Assembly: GCF_024655565.1 (NCBI RefSeq)
Contig: NZ_JANKOF010000040.1
Coordinates: 1-38,142 of the forward strand
Reading direction: 5' to 3'
Source: Nitratireductor sp. ZSWI3
GTDB lineage: Bacteria; Pseudomonadota; Alphaproteobacteria; Rhizobiales; Rhizobiaceae
DNA length: 38,142 nt
The position numbers and the translations under genes were made by a program. This document shows positions 17,472-26,965 of this stretch, in pieces (within the stretch, counting starts at the first letter, position 1; the number at the start of each line of letters is the position of its first letter). The notes under the pieces are model-generated. The model did not search any database and was not told the DNA's origin. It worked only from the letters and a program-made list of their open reading frames with translations.

Positions 17472-18161
17472 TTACAGAAACGTCGCGATTTCCTCGAGCG
17501 GCTTCTTCTCCGTGGCGTGCGCGGGAATGGTGGCGCCTTCCTTCGGGTAGCCGACCACCATGAGGATGTAGGGCTTGTCGTGCGGGTGGCGGCCGCACAG
17601 CTCGTTGAGGAAGCCCATCGGGTTCGGCGTGTGGGTGAGGGTGGCGAGCCCGGCGCGGTGCAGGGCAGCGATCAGGAAGCCGGTGGCGATGCTGACGGAT
17701 TCGGGCACGTAGTAGTTCTTCCGCGTCACGCCGTCCGCCGAGCGGCTCTTGCGCTCGCCGAAAATGCAGATCAGCCAGGGCGCTTCTTCGAGGAACGGCT
17801 TGTCGGCATCGGTGCCGAGCGGCGTCAGCGCCTGCAGCCATTCTTCGCCGGCACGACCTTCATAGAAGATTCTTTCTTCCGCCTCGGCCGCCTCCCGAAT
17901 CTGCTTCTTGATCGCCGCATCGCCGATGGCGACGAAATGCCAGGGCTGGTGGTTGGCGCCGTTCGGCGCCGTGCCGGCGGCCTTGATGCAGGTTTCGATG
18001 ATGTCGCGCGGCACGGGGCGCGAGGAGAAGTCGCGCACCGTGTGGCGGGTGCGAATCTCGTCGTAGAAGGCTTGCGCCCGCGCCCGCATCTCCTTAATCG
18101 GATGCTCCCGGTAATCGGGCAGCGGAATCGGTCGGTATTCCGTGGTCGGATGCATGGTCAT
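17472..18161 (-). CDS. Nitroreductase-superfamily flavoprotein of the iodotyrosine deiodinase type
   Basis: A 229-residue FMN-dependent protein. The FMN phosphate motif [15 protein letters not shown] lies at 37-51, [13 protein letters not shown] follows at 64-76, and a C-terminal [11 protein letters not shown] segment follows. Compared from memory with human IYD, the residues that bind the zwitterion of iodotyrosine (E157, Y161, K182) fall at E96, Y100 and K121, a constant offset of 61. This suggests a halotyrosine-type reductive dehalogenase rather than a generic nitroreductase. It follows an FAD dehydrogenase gene by 18 bp. True substrate is inference. Confidence 0.85.
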   Translation of the reverse strand: MTMHPTTEYRPIPLPDYREHPIKEMRARAQAFYDEIRTRHTVRDFSSRPVPRDIIETCIKAAGTAPNGANHQPWHFVAIGDAAIKKQIREAAEAEERIFYEGRAGEEWLQALTPLGTDADKPFLEEAPWLICIFGERKSRSADGVTRKNYYVPESVSIATGFLIAALHRAGLATLTHTPNPMGFLNELCGRHPHDKPYILMVVGYPKEGATIPAHATEKKPLEEIATFL

Positions 18162-18179
18162 GCTGACATCTCCTCCTGC

Positions 18180-19835
18180 TCAGCGCCCGGCGGCATGTCG
18201 CCCGGCATTGCGGCCGGAAAAGATGCAACCGCCGAGGAAGGTTCCCTCGAGTGCGTTGTAGCCGTGATAGCCGCCGCCGCCGAAACCCGCCACCTCGCCG
18301 GCGGCATAGAGGCCGGGCACGGGAGCGCCGTCCGCATCGAGCACCTGGCCATCGAGGTTGGTGTGCAATCCGCCCAGGGTCTTGCGGGTCAGCACATGCA
18401 GGCGAACGGCGATCAGAGGCCCGTTTGCCGGGTCGAGGATCCTGTGCGGTTTCGCGGTGCGGATCAGCTTGTCGCCGAGATAGCGGCGGGCGCCGCGGAT
18501 GGCCGTCACCTGAGCGTCCTTGGAGAAGGGATTGGCGATCTCGCGGTCGCGCGCCTCGATCTGCGCCTGCAGCCGGTCGCGAGCGATCAGCGGTTCGCCG
18601 GCAAGGGCGTTCATGCCTTCCACCAGCGCTGGAAGATCGTCGTGGACGATGAAATCCTCACCCTTCTCCTTGAACGCCTCGACGGGCGGCGGAGCGCCCT
18701 TGCCTCGCCGGCTTCTGAGGACGTTCAGCCAGCTCCTGGAGGTCAGGTCCGGGTTCTGCTCGGAGCCCGACAGGGCGAATTCCTTCTCGATGATCTTCTG
18801 CGTCAGCACGAACCAGGAATAATCGTAGCCCGTGGCGAGGATGTGCTTCAGCGTCGACAGGGTGTCGAAGCCCGGCAGGCAGGGCGCCGGCAGGCGGTTG
18901 CCCGTGGCGTCGAACCACAACGAGGAAGGGCCGGGCAGGATGCGGATGCCGTGGCCCGGCCAGATCGGCGCCCAGTTCCGCACGCCCTCGGTGTAGTGCC
19001 ACATGCGGTCGGTGTTGATCGTCGCGCCGCCGGCCTGCCGTGTGATCTCGATCATGCGGCCGTCCACATGGTGCGGCACGCCGGCGATCATTGTCCTGGG
19101 TGCCGGTCCCAGGCGGCCGGTCGGCCAGTTCTTGCGCACCAGCTCCAGATCGCCGCCAATGCCGCCGGAGGCGACGATCACCGCTGCACCGGCCAGCTCG
19201 AAATCGCTGACGATCCCGCGCCCGGATTGCTGGCCCCGATCGACGGTGGAAGGTTCGAGCACCTCGCCGGCCACACCCGTGACGGCGCCGCCGCTGCGGA
19301 TCAGTCGGCTCGCCCGGTGCCGGAACATGAGCGCGATCCTGCCGGCCCGCGCATGCGCCAGAACACGAGCGGCAAAGGGCTCGACCACGCCCGGCCCCGT
19401 GCCCCAGGTGATGTGGAAGCGGGGCACGGAGTTGCCGTGCCCGTCGGCCTTGCCGCCGCCACGCTCGGCCCAGCCGACGACGGGGAACCAGCGCATGCCC
19501 ATGGCGTACAGCCAGGACCGCATCTCGCCGGCGGCGAAGTCGATATAGGCCTCCGCCACGCGGCGCGGCCAGAAATCCTCTTGGCGGTCGAACTGCGCCG
19601 AACCCAGCCAATCCTGCCAGGCGAGTTCGCGGTTGTCGGCGATGCGCATGCGCCGCTGCTCCGGACTGTCGACGAAGAACAGGCCGCCGAGCGACCAGAA
19701 GGCCTGGCCGCCGAGCGAGTTCTCCCCCTCCTGCTCGAGGATCGCGACGCGCCGGCCCGCATCGGCCAGCTCCGCCGCTGCAACGAGGCCGGCAAGACCC
19801 GCGCCGACGATGATCGCGTCAAAGGTTTCAGCCAT
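18180..19835 (-). CDS. FAD-binding dehydrogenase (COG3573, KstD/fumarate-reductase-like)
   Basis: This 551-residue flavoprotein opens with the FAD-binding Rossmann motif IIVGAGLAGLVAAAEL (G11, G13, G16), then E-rich strand 2 and GGQAFWSLGGLFF. It closes with the second FAD segment, GLYAAGEVAGFGGGGYHGYN...GGCIFSGRNAG. The family is annotated as putative FAD-dependent oxidoreductases related to 3-ketosteroid dehydrogenase; no substrate is established. I start at ATG 19835 because upstream in-frame sequence extends toward the previous gene and lacks family features. The deiodinase-like gene follows after 18 bp, so the two are likely cotranscribed. Confidence 0.88.
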   Translation of the reverse strand: MAETFDAIIVGAGLAGLVAAAELADAGRRVAILEQEGENSLGGQAFWSLGGLFFVDSPEQRRMRIADNRELAWQDWLGSAQFDRQEDFWPRRVAEAYIDFAAGEMRSWLYAMGMRWFPVVGWAERGGGKADGHGNSVPRFHITWGTGPGVVEPFAARVLAHARAGRIALMFRHRASRLIRSGGAVTGVAGEVLEPSTVDRGQQSGRGIVSDFELAGAAVIVASGGIGGDLELVRKNWPTGRLGPAPRTMIAGVPHHVDGRMIEITRQAGGATINTDRMWHYTEGVRNWAPIWPGHGIRILPGPSSLWFDATGNRLPAPCLPGFDTLSTLKHILATGYDYSWFVLTQKIIEKEFALSGSEQNPDLTSRSWLNVLRSRRGKGAPPPVEAFKEKGEDFIVHDDLPALVEGMNALAGEPLIARDRLQAQIEARDREIANPFSKDAQVTAIRGARRYLGDKLIRTAKPHRILDPANGPLIAVRLHVLTRKTLGGLHTNLDGQVLDADGAPVPGLYAAGEVAGFGGGGYHGYNALEGTFLGGCIFSGRNAGRHAAGR

Positions 19836-19911
19836 CTCCCCTCCTTGCCGCATCGGCGGCAGGCGCCACTGTCCGATGCTTTGCGAAGAGGGGCAAGGGG
19901 ACTTCCTGACC

Positions 19912-21396
19912 CTAATCCCCGTAGCGCATTTCCAGATGCCTGCGGAAATGCGCGACGTTGAGCGGCTCGCCGGTCGCCTTCTCAATCAGCTCCGGCGTTG
20001 AGAGGAGCGAGGCCTGCGACCAGATCCGCTCGCGCCGCCAGTCGTTGACCGCATCGAACCGTCCGCCCGCGAACTGTGCCTCGACGTCCGGAATCTCCTT
20101 TTCGATCGCCGCCCATTGCTGCGCGGCGATCATCGCGCCCAGCGTATAGGAAGGGAAATAGCCGAAGGCGGCGGAGGGCCAATGCACGTCCTGCATCGGC
20201 CCGTCTTCCGGCGCGTCGATGGTCGACAGGCCGAGATAGTCGCGCATCTTCTGGTCCCAGGCCTCCGGCAGGTCCTTCGCCTCCAGCGTGCCTGAGATGA
20301 GGCCCTGCTCCAGCTCGAAACGCAGGATGACATGCAAGGGATACGTCACCTCGTCGGCATCGACGCGGATCAGCCCGCGCTCCACGTGATGAACGTGGGC
20401 GAGGATCTCGTCCTTCGACCATTTCTCGCCGAGGTGCTTTTCCACCACCGGCAAGGCCCATTCCCAGAAGGCCGGGTTGCGGCCGATCTGCTTTTCGACG
20501 AACAGGCTCTGGCTCTCATGCATGGCCATACCGCGCGCCTTGCCGAGCGGCCAGTGCGCCCATTCCCGGGGCAGGTTCTGTTCGTAGAGCGCGTGCCCCG
20601 TCTCGTGCAGGATGCCCATCAGCGACGACAGGAACTCGGTGGTCCTGTAGCGCGTGGTGATGCGCACGTCCGTCGGCACGCCGCCGCAGAAGGGATGGTG
20701 CGAGACCGACAGGCTGCCGCGCGTCAGGTCGAAGCCCACGGCCGCCATCATGGCAAGCCCCAGCTCGCGCTGCCGCTCGATCGGATAATTGCCCGACAGT
20801 GGACGAAGCGGATGCATCGCGCGGCGTTTTGCCTGCGCATCCAGCGCCCGCGGGACGAAATCGACGAGGAACGCCTTCAACTCGGCGAAGATCGGCGCCA
20901 CGTCGGCGACGCGGTTGCCGGGATCGAACTGTTCCATCAGCGCGTCGTAGGGGGCGAGGCCGAGCACCTCGGCGCGCCGCCCGGCCTCCTCGCGGGCAAG
21001 CTCCACCACGCCTTCCAGCGCCGGCAGGAAGGCCGCCCAGTCGCCCTTGGCTCGCAGCTCGCGCCAGAGCTGCTCGCAGCGCATGCGGGTGCGCGTCTGG
21101 CGCTCGACGAATTCGGTCGGCAGGCAGGTCAGATTGACGTAGTGGCGGCGGAACTCGCCGACGGCGGCCTTCTGCTCGGCGCTCAGGCCCTCCGCTTCGG
21201 CGGCGGCGATCCAGTCGGCGATCTCGGGAGCACTCGCCTGGCGGTGAGCAAGGCCGGCCAGCGTCGACATCGCCTCGGCCCGTGCCTCTCCGCCGCCGGG
21301 GGCCATGTGGGTCGCCTCGTCGGCGCCGAGAATGGCGAGCGCGTGCTCGAAGGCCTGGAGCTTGTGGCCGAGTTCATCGAGTTTCTGGAAGGACAT
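19912..21396 (-). CDS. M32 family carboxypeptidase (Taq carboxypeptidase type)
   Basis: A 494-residue cytosolic zinc (or cobalt) metallocarboxypeptidase that trims C-terminal residues from peptides. The HExxH motif is HETGH, with ligands H264 and H268 and catalytic E265. The third ligand is E294 in MHESQSLFVE. DPG (158-160), the HPF segment (234-236) and the IRVDADEVTYPLHVILRFE segment are conserved in M32. Full length. The start at 21396 gives MSFQKLDELGHKLQAFEHA, as in relatives. It lies 76 bp upstream of the FAD dehydrogenase gene. Confidence 0.95.
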   Translation of the reverse strand: MSFQKLDELGHKLQAFEHALAILGADEATHMAPGGGEARAEAMSTLAGLAHRQASAPEIADWIAAAEAEGLSAEQKAAVGEFRRHYVNLTCLPTEFVERQTRTRMRCEQLWRELRAKGDWAAFLPALEGVVELAREEAGRRAEVLGLAPYDALMEQFDPGNRVADVAPIFAELKAFLVDFVPRALDAQAKRRAMHPLRPLSGNYPIERQRELGLAMMAAVGFDLTRGSLSVSHHPFCGGVPTDVRITTRYRTTEFLSSLMGILHETGHALYEQNLPREWAHWPLGKARGMAMHESQSLFVEKQIGRNPAFWEWALPVVEKHLGEKWSKDEILAHVHHVERGLIRVDADEVTYPLHVILRFELEQGLISGTLEAKDLPEAWDQKMRDYLGLSTIDAPEDGPMQDVHWPSAAFGYFPSYTLGAMIAAQQWAAIEKEIPDVEAQFAGGRFDAVNDWRRERIWSQASLLSTPELIEKATGEPLNVAHFRRHLEMRYGD

Positions 21397-21477
21397 GCGA
21401 CACCTCAATTGAAGACGCGGGCAAGGGACACGAAGACGAACGTCTTCGCAAGACCGCAATTGCGCGATCGAGGATGT

Positions 21478-22509
21478 TCAGCGCTCGGTGAGCTTCAGCT
21501 CGATGCGGCGGTTCTTGGCTCTCGCCTCGGGGGCGTCGGCGTCGTCGAGCGGCTGGAACTCGCCAAAGCCGGCGGCGACCAGGCGGTTGGCCGGCACGCC
21601 GTTCTCGATCAGGAATTTGACGACCGCCGTGGCGCGCGCCGTCGAAAGCTCCCAATTGTCGCGGAAACGGCCCGTGCCCGACAGCGGCACGTCGTCCGTG
21701 TGGCCGTCGACGCGCAGCACCCAGTTGATCTCCGGCGGGATTTCCTTCTGCAGTTCGAGGATGGCACCGGCGAGCTTGCGCATCTCCTCCTGTCCGTTCG
21801 GGTTGATCTCCGTGGCGCCCGACGGAAACAGCACCTCCGACTGGAAGACGAAGCGGTCGCCGACGATGCGGATGTTCTCGCGGTCCGACAGGATCTCGCG
21901 CAGGCGGCCGAAGAAGTCGGAGCGGTAGCGGTTCAGTTCCTGGACGCGCTGGGCGAGCGCGACGTTGAGGCGGCGGCCGAGATCGGCGATCTTGGCGTTC
22001 GATTCCCGGTCGCGCTTCTCGGAAACCTCGAGGGCCGCCTCCAGGGCGCCGATCTGCTTGCGCAGGGCGGAAATCTGCTGGTTGAGCAATTCCACCTGCG
22101 ACAGGGCGCGCTGGCTGATCTGCCGTTCGCCTTCCAGTTCGCCGGTGAGGGCGCCGATGCGGGCCGCCGCTTCCTCGCCCTGTCCGGCACCGCTTGCCAG
22201 AAGCTGCTCGAGACGGGATTTGTCGGCTTCGGCCTCTGCGAGGGAGGCGCGCAGATTGGCAAGCGCATCCTCGGCATCCTGCGCATTGGCCTGCTCCAGC
22301 GACAGAAGCTGCGTCAACTCGTTGATCTGTGCGTTGAGCCGGTCGAGCACCGCGTCCTTGCCGGTGATCTCCTGGCTCAGGAAATACTGCGCCAGCACGA
22401 AGACGGAAAGCAGGAACATGATGGCGAGCAGAAGTGTCGCCAGTGCATCGACGAAACCCGGCCAGTAGTCGACGCGCCGGTCTGTGCGGCGTGCGCGGGC
22501 CAGCGCCAT
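21478..22509 (-). CDS. MotB/OmpA-like peptidoglycan-binding stator protein
   Basis: A 343-residue inner-membrane protein with a short cytoplasmic tail and a single transmembrane helix at about 20-44 (FVDALATLLLAIMFLLSVFV). D21 occupies the place of the proton-carrying aspartate of MotB. A long coiled coil (about 50-210) leads to an OmpA-like peptidoglycan-binding domain (about 215-343, with the terminal KNRRIEL). It pairs with the MotA/ExbB-like gene 1 bp upstream. There are no flagellar genes nearby, so it is not the flagellar motor MotB by context. Function is unknown; a proton-driven envelope role is inferred. Confidence 0.87.
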   Translation of the reverse strand: MALARARRTDRRVDYWPGFVDALATLLLAIMFLLSVFVLAQYFLSQEITGKDAVLDRLNAQINELTQLLSLEQANAQDAEDALANLRASLAEAEADKSRLEQLLASGAGQGEEAAARIGALTGELEGERQISQRALSQVELLNQQISALRKQIGALEAALEVSEKRDRESNAKIADLGRRLNVALAQRVQELNRYRSDFFGRLREILSDRENIRIVGDRFVFQSEVLFPSGATEINPNGQEEMRKLAGAILELQKEIPPEINWVLRVDGHTDDVPLSGTGRFRDNWELSTARATAVVKFLIENGVPANRLVAAGFGEFQPLDDADAPEARAKNRRIELKLTER

Positions 22510-22510
22510 G

Positions 22511-23521
22511 TCAGTCTTCCCGCTTTCTGAGCGAAGAGGCGAGCTTCTCGAGCGTCGAGCGCATGGCCTTCTGCTCCTCCGCCTGGGCTTCCACCCAGTC
22601 ACGCATCATCTGCTGTTCCTGGCGCATGTTCTTGACCAGTCCGGAAATGCCTTCGGCAAGATTGGCCATCGAAGCTGCGAGACGCGGGTTGCCGGTTCCG
22701 TTTTCATGCAGGGTGCGCAGCTTCTCGGCCAGCGCCTGCATCTCCTCGGAGGTGCCGTTGCGCCCCTCGACGAGATCGGAGCCGAGGTCGGTGACCGACG
22801 ACAGCCAGTTCTCGAGCTCGGTGTAGAAGCGGTTCTGCGCCCGGCCCGCCTGCAGGTCGAGGAACCCCAGGATGAGCGAGCCGGAAAGGCCGAACAGCGA
22901 CGAGGAAAACGCCGTGCCCATGCCCTCGAGCGGCGCCGAGAGGCCGGATTTCAACGCATCGAGCACATCGTTGGCGTTGCCCGAGGCGGGGTCGAGCGAC
23001 TGGATGGTGTCGCCGATGGAGCCGATCGTCTGCAAGAGGCCCCAGAAGGTGCCGAGCAGGCCGAGAAACACCAGCAGGCCGATCAGGTAGCGCGAGATGT
23101 CGCGGCTCTCGTCGAGCCTGGTGGCGATGGAATCGAGGATCGACCGCATCGAGCTGGTCGACAGCGCCACGGAGGAAGCACGGCTGAGAAGCGCCTTCAT
23201 CGGCGCCAGCAGGACGGGGTCGGAGGCTTCCGTGCCGATGCGGAAGGAATTGACCCAGCGCACCTCGCGGAACAGGCGCGTGACCTGCAGGAAGGCGAGC
23301 AGAACGCCGATCAGGAGAACGCCGAGGATCAGGCCGTTCAGCCCCGGATTGGTCTGGAAGGCCGAGGAGATCTGGCGATAGAGGATCGCGGAGACGAAGC
23401 CGGCGATCGCCAGGAAGACCAGCATCGAATAGAGGAAGACCTGGGGGCTGGACAGGGTGCGCGGATCATAGTCGATCCCGATGGACGGCTCGTCATCCTC
23501 CCGTGATTTCAGCAAGGCCAT
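22511..23521 (-). CDS. MotA/TolQ/ExbB-like proton channel protein
   Basis: A 336-residue membrane protein with four hydrophobic helices at about 28-48, 62-82, 146-170 and 200-222. The channel helices LLVFLGLLGTFWGLLQTIGSI and GMGTAFSSSLFGLSGSLILGF carry the Thr/Ser residues typical of MotA/TolQ/ExbB. A cytoplasmic helical domain follows (about 230-336). Translation from ATG 23521 is preferred over 23557, which adds 12 polar residues. The 1-bp gap to the MotB/OmpA-like gene implies a stator complex of the two. It differs from TolQ, which is encoded separately at 33528. Confidence 0.87.
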   Translation of the reverse strand: MALLKSREDDEPSIGIDYDPRTLSSPQVFLYSMLVFLAIAGFVSAILYRQISSAFQTNPGLNGLILGVLLIGVLLAFLQVTRLFREVRWVNSFRIGTEASDPVLLAPMKALLSRASSVALSTSSMRSILDSIATRLDESRDISRYLIGLLVFLGLLGTFWGLLQTIGSIGDTIQSLDPASGNANDVLDALKSGLSAPLEGMGTAFSSSLFGLSGSLILGFLDLQAGRAQNRFYTELENWLSSVTDLGSDLVEGRNGTSEEMQALAEKLRTLHENGTGNPRLAASMANLAEGISGLVKNMRQEQQMMRDWVEAQAEEQKAMRSTLEKLASSLRKRED

Positions 23522-23747
23522 CTGCTCCTCGTGTCCGTTGCGACGCTGAACCGGCAATGATTCCTGATATCGCCGACTCTAATCGCAAATATGACGAAAT
23601 TGAAAGTGAGGCGGTCGGAACGAACGGTAATCACGGTGCGGTCGAACGAAACCGGCGCCGTTTGCTGAAGCCGGCGACCGGTCGAGATGATTCACCATTC
23701 CGGTTCCGCGCGTCGGAGCCTGCGGTGCCGACGGCGGTGAAAATGGA

Positions 23748-24542
23748 CTATTTGAGCGGCTTTGCCAGGGTCTTCAGCAGCGCGCGGTGGATCGCCTCGT
23801 TGCCGGCGACGATCTTGCCGGTCTCGAAGATCGCCTGGCCGCCGTCCCTGTCGGAAACGAAACCGCCGGCCTCGCGCACCATGATGATGCCGGCCGCCAT
23901 GTCCCAGGGCGACAGAGCGTCCTCCCAGAACCCGTCCATGCGGCCGGCGGCGACATAGGCGAGGTCGAGGGCGGCCGAGCCCAGCCGGCGGATGCCGGCC
24001 GTCTCGCCCATCACGTTGCGCAGGTCGAGCAGGGCGTTGCCATGGTGGCCGCGGCCGAGATGCGGGATGCCGGTGCCGATCACCGCGTCGGAGAGCTTGG
24101 TGCGGGCCGCGACGCGCAGGCGTCGGTCGTTGAGGAACGCGCCGCCGCCACGCTCGGCGGTGTAGAGTTCGTCCATCGCCGGATTGTAGATGACGCCGGC
24201 GACGATCTGGCCCTGCCGCTCGAGGGCGATTGAGATCGAAAAGACCGGGATGCCGTGCAGGAAGTTCGTCGTGCCGTCGAGCGGGTCGACAATCCAGCGA
24301 TGCTGCGGGTCGTCTCCTTCGACCGTGCCGCTCTCCTCCATCAGGAAGGAGTAGCCGGGCCGGGCGCGCGCGAGTTCCGCGTGAATGATCTCTTCGGCCT
24401 TGCGGTCGGCCTGGCTGACATAGTCGCCGGGACCTTTCAGCGAGACCTGCAGGTTCTGCACCTCGCCGAAGTCACGCGACAGCGAGCGGCCCGCCTTCAT
24501 GGCAGCCGAAACCATAACGTTGATGATCGCCGAACGGGCCAT
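23748..24542 (-). CDS. suhB: Inositol monophosphatase family protein
   Basis: A 264-residue Mg2+-dependent, Li+-sensitive phosphatase fold. Metal ligands are visible: E69/E70 in MEESG, D86 and D89 in IVDPLDGTTNF, and the C-terminal aspartate in SPWDMAAG. Substrates of the family include inositol phosphates and related sugar phosphates; SuhB also takes part in rRNA antitermination in E. coli. It begins 44 bp after the efp stop, so it may be cotranscribed with efp. The 226 bp before the next gene's start hold no feature I can name. Confidence 0.93.
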   Translation of the reverse strand: MARSAIINVMVSAAMKAGRSLSRDFGEVQNLQVSLKGPGDYVSQADRKAEEIIHAELARARPGYSFLMEESGTVEGDDPQHRWIVDPLDGTTNFLHGIPVFSISIALERQGQIVAGVIYNPAMDELYTAERGGGAFLNDRRLRVAARTKLSDAVIGTGIPHLGRGHHGNALLDLRNVMGETAGIRRLGSAALDLAYVAAGRMDGFWEDALSPWDMAAGIIMVREAGGFVSDRDGGQAIFETGKIVAGNEAIHRALLKTLAKPLK

Positions 24543-24586
24543 GAAACCTCAGCCTTCGCCTTTTATTCGTATGGTAGCGCGCGGGG

Positions 24587-25150
24587 TTATTCGCCGCGCC
24601 GCAGATAGGTGATTTCGTTGGTGTCGACGATGATCTTCTCGCCGGCCTGGATGAACGGCGGAACCATCACCCGGACGCCGTTCTCCATCACCGCGGGCTT
24701 ATAGGAAGAGGCGGCCGTCTGGCCCTTCACCACCGGATCGGCTTCGACGACCTCGAGGGTCACCTGGTCCGGCAGCGAGATGCCGATCGGCTTTTCCTCG
24801 TAGAGCTCGACGGTCACCGTCATGCCATCCTGCAGGAAGGCGGCGCGGTCGCCGACGAAATCCTTCTGCAGCTCGAGCTGCTCGTAGGATTCGGAATCCA
24901 TGAAGACCAGGGCCTCGCCCTGTTCGTAGAGGAAGGTGAAGTCCTTCTGCTCGAGACGGACCTTCTCCACCGTCTCGGCGGCGCGGAAACGCTCGTTGAG
25001 CTTGGTGCCGTCGATCAGGTTCTTCAGTTCGACCTGGTTGTAGGCGCCGCCCTTGCCGGGCTTCACCGCGTTGGTCTTGACCGCGACCCAGAGGCCGCCA
25101 TTATGCTCGATGACGTTGCCGGGGCGGATTTCGTTGCCGTTGATTTTCAT
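24587..25150 (-). CDS. efp: Elongation factor P
   Basis: EF-P relieves ribosome stalling at polyproline stretches. It is 187 residues with three beta-barrel domains, the standard size. The N-terminal loop reads [15 protein letters not shown], with K33 at the position modified by beta-lysylation in E. coli; whether it is modified here cannot be told. The start at 25150 gives [19 protein letters not shown]; longer in-frame readings are not EF-P-like. It is upstream of suhB and 110 bp from the Sel1-repeat gene. Confidence 0.97.
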   Translation of the reverse strand: MKINGNEIRPGNVIEHNGGLWVAVKTNAVKPGKGGAYNQVELKNLIDGTKLNERFRAAETVEKVRLEQKDFTFLYEQGEALVFMDSESYEQLELQKDFVGDRAAFLQDGMTVTVELYEEKPIGISLPDQVTLEVVEADPVVKGQTAASSYKPAVMENGVRVMVPPFIQAGEKIIVDTNEITYLRRGE

Positions 25151-25260
25151 GCTGAATCGTCCTGCGGGTCTTCGGCGCGTCAAAGCGCGCGATTTGGCGC
25201 CTCCAAGACCACAAAACGCCTGCCAAGGCAAGACGCACACCGTTTCCGTTGCCGAAAAGG

Positions 25261-26283
25261 TCAGCGCAGCCGGTTGGCGCGCTGGATGGCCTCCTTCATT
25301 TCCTCCGGCGTGAGGCCGGCGAGGAAATCCTCCATCTCGCGATCGATCAGGCCGGCGCGGCGTGCGGAGATATACCAGGCGGCGGCTTCACGGGGGCGGG
25401 GCTCGGTGCCGACGCCGGCCCGGTAGAGCTTGGCGAGCCGGTTCTGGGCGGCGATGTTGCCGCCTTCCGCGGCGCGCTTCAGCCAGTTGAAGCCGGTCGC
25501 CGTGTCGCGCGGGCCTCCGCGGCCGTCGACCATCCAGGTGCCGAGATCGAGCTGCGCCGTGTCGAAGCCCTGGGTTGCCGAGCGCAGCAGCCAGTCGCGG
25601 GCCTTCCTGTCGTCGGCGGCCTTGCCGCCGAAACCGTTGGCATAGACCTGGGCCATCGCATATTGCGCATCGGCGAGGCCGGCATTCGCGGCCTTCTCGT
25701 AATAGCCGACGGCGCGCTTCTCGCTCTCCAGTCCCGGATGCCGGTCGAGCATCATCTGCGCGAGGTTGAACTGCGCCAGCCGGTTGCCGCTGTCGGCGGC
25801 GATCCGCATCAGTTCATAGGCGCGGTCGGAATCCTTTCCGACGAACGTGCCGTCGAGCAGCATCAGCGCATATTGGAACTGGGCCTCCGGGACCCCCTGT
25901 TCGGCCGCCTTGGCATACCATTGGGCGGCCTTCTTCGCGTCGCGCGGCATGCCGAGCCCGCGCGCATAGATCTCCGCCACCAGGGTCTGCGCCGCCGGGT
26001 CGCCGTTTTCGGCGCGCGGCAATGCGAGATTGTGCGCGGTGATGTAGTAGCCGCGCTGGAACGCCCCGTAGGCGGCATCGGGGAGGTGGCCGAAGCGGTT
26101 GGGATCGACCTGGTCGACGGTCGGACTGTCGAGCGGCCTGTCGCCGGGCGGCTGAAGCCGATCGGCGAGCGGTTCGTCGGCGATCTTCGGATCGACCGCC
26201 TGGTCCGCCGCGGCAAAGGCCGGGTCGGCCAGCGCCAGCAGGGCGGCGGTCAGGAAGCCGATCGGACGATGGCGCGCTCTCAT
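25261..26283 (-). CDS. Exported Sel1-repeat (TPR-like) protein
   Basis: A 340-residue protein with a cleavable signal peptide (hydrophobic 8-24, ending DPAFAAA). A Pro/Asp-rich linker reaches about 65, and six or so Sel1-type helical repeats follow to about 310, for example [34 protein letters not shown]-like units. Such repeats mediate protein contacts, often in the periplasm. A conserved tail ([19 protein letters not shown]) follows. It starts 2 bp after the ThiE-like gene, implying coupled expression, though a functional link to thiamine is not evident. Confidence 0.88.
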   Translation of the reverse strand: MRARHRPIGFLTAALLALADPAFAAADQAVDPKIADEPLADRLQPPGDRPLDSPTVDQVDPNRFGHLPDAAYGAFQRGYYITAHNLALPRAENGDPAAQTLVAEIYARGLGMPRDAKKAAQWYAKAAEQGVPEAQFQYALMLLDGTFVGKDSDRAYELMRIAADSGNRLAQFNLAQMMLDRHPGLESEKRAVGYYEKAANAGLADAQYAMAQVYANGFGGKAADDRKARDWLLRSATQGFDTAQLDLGTWMVDGRGGPRDTATGFNWLKRAAEGGNIAAQNRLAKLYRAGVGTEPRPREAAAWYISARRAGLIDREMEDFLAGLTPEEMKEAIQRANRLR

Positions 26284-26285
26284 GC

Positions 26286-26933
26286 TCAGGCCTCTTCGAA
26301 TTCCGGTGCCGTTCGATCAAGAATGGCGTTGGCCTCGGCAACCGCCCTGGCAGGATCCGTGTCGTCGGAGAACACGGCCGCACAGAGGGCGACGAAATCC
26401 GCTCCGCTCTCAGCCACCGCGGTGACCGATGCCACCTCGTTGCCGCCGAGCACGATGCATGGCAGCTCGACCATCTGCGACCACCATGACGCCAGAGTGA
26501 GGTTGCGCGGATGCGGCTCGGGCTTGTTGTCGTATCCGAAGCGGCCGAAGAACACATAGTCGGGCTGCATCTCGCCGCGCTCCAGCGCATCGTCGCGGGT
26601 CTTGATGGCGCCGGCGCCGATCATCAGGCGGTCGCGGTATTTCTCCGCCGTCCCGGCGAGATCGGCGAGCGGACCTTCGACATGGATGCCGTCGGCCTTG
26701 GCGCGCGCGGCGATGCGCGGCGCACCGGCGATCATCACGGCGATCCCGCGCGCCTGGGCGAGCGGCGTCAGCCGCTCGGCGCGCGCCTGGAAGCTCACTT
26801 CGTCCTGGCCGTAATCGGGTATGATCAGCGATGCCACGTCGCCGGCGGCAAGCGCGGCCTCCACGTGGCTGTCGTCATTGGCGGCCAGTTCGGGCGGCGG
26901 GGCAATCAGCACGAGGCGGCAGCGGTTCTGCAT
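26286..26933 (-). CDS. ThiE/TenI-like thiamine phosphate synthase family protein
   Basis: A 215-residue TIM-barrel protein of the ThiE/TenI family. Recognisable pieces are RCRLVLIAPP (strand 1), ADGIHVEG near 116-123, YVFFGRFG, and a phosphate-binding GGN segment (VLGGNEVAS). True ThiE couples the thiazole and pyrimidine units of thiamine, but several ThiE residues are not obvious here and no other thi gene is near, so a divergent or TenI-like role is possible. The start at 26933 follows from family length. The preceding 228 bp hold a hairpin (26966-26985) and presumably the promoters for it and the divergent TauE gene. Confidence 0.78.
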   Translation of the reverse strand: MQNRCRLVLIAPPPELAANDDSHVEAALAAGDVASLIIPDYGQDEVSFQARAERLTPLAQARGIAVMIAGAPRIAARAKADGIHVEGPLADLAGTAEKYRDRLMIGAGAIKTRDDALERGEMQPDYVFFGRFGYDNKPEPHPRNLTLASWWSQMVELPCIVLGGNEVASVTAVAESGADFVALCAAVFSDDTDPARAVAEANAILDRTAPEFEEA

Positions 26934-26965
26934 GGTCTCATCACTCCTGGCTCTCGACGGCCGAC

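Noticed and set aside
17517-19961. An 814-codon plus-strand open frame opposite the deiodinase-like and FAD dehydrogenase genes
   Set aside because: Antisense shadow. The minus-strand frames carry clear flavin motifs, while this one has composition-biased sequence and no recognisable fold.
20332-22530. A 732-codon plus-strand open frame opposite the carboxypeptidase and MotB/OmpA-like genes
   Set aside because: Antisense shadow. HETGH and OmpA motifs are on the minus strand.
21478-23521. Reading the MotA/MotB-like pair as the ZorAB core of a Zorya anti-phage system
   Set aside because: No ZorC/ZorD/ZorE or nuclease/helicase genes lie beside it. Flanking genes are a peptidase and an inositol monophosphatase, and the MotA-like protein lacks the very long tail of ZorA.
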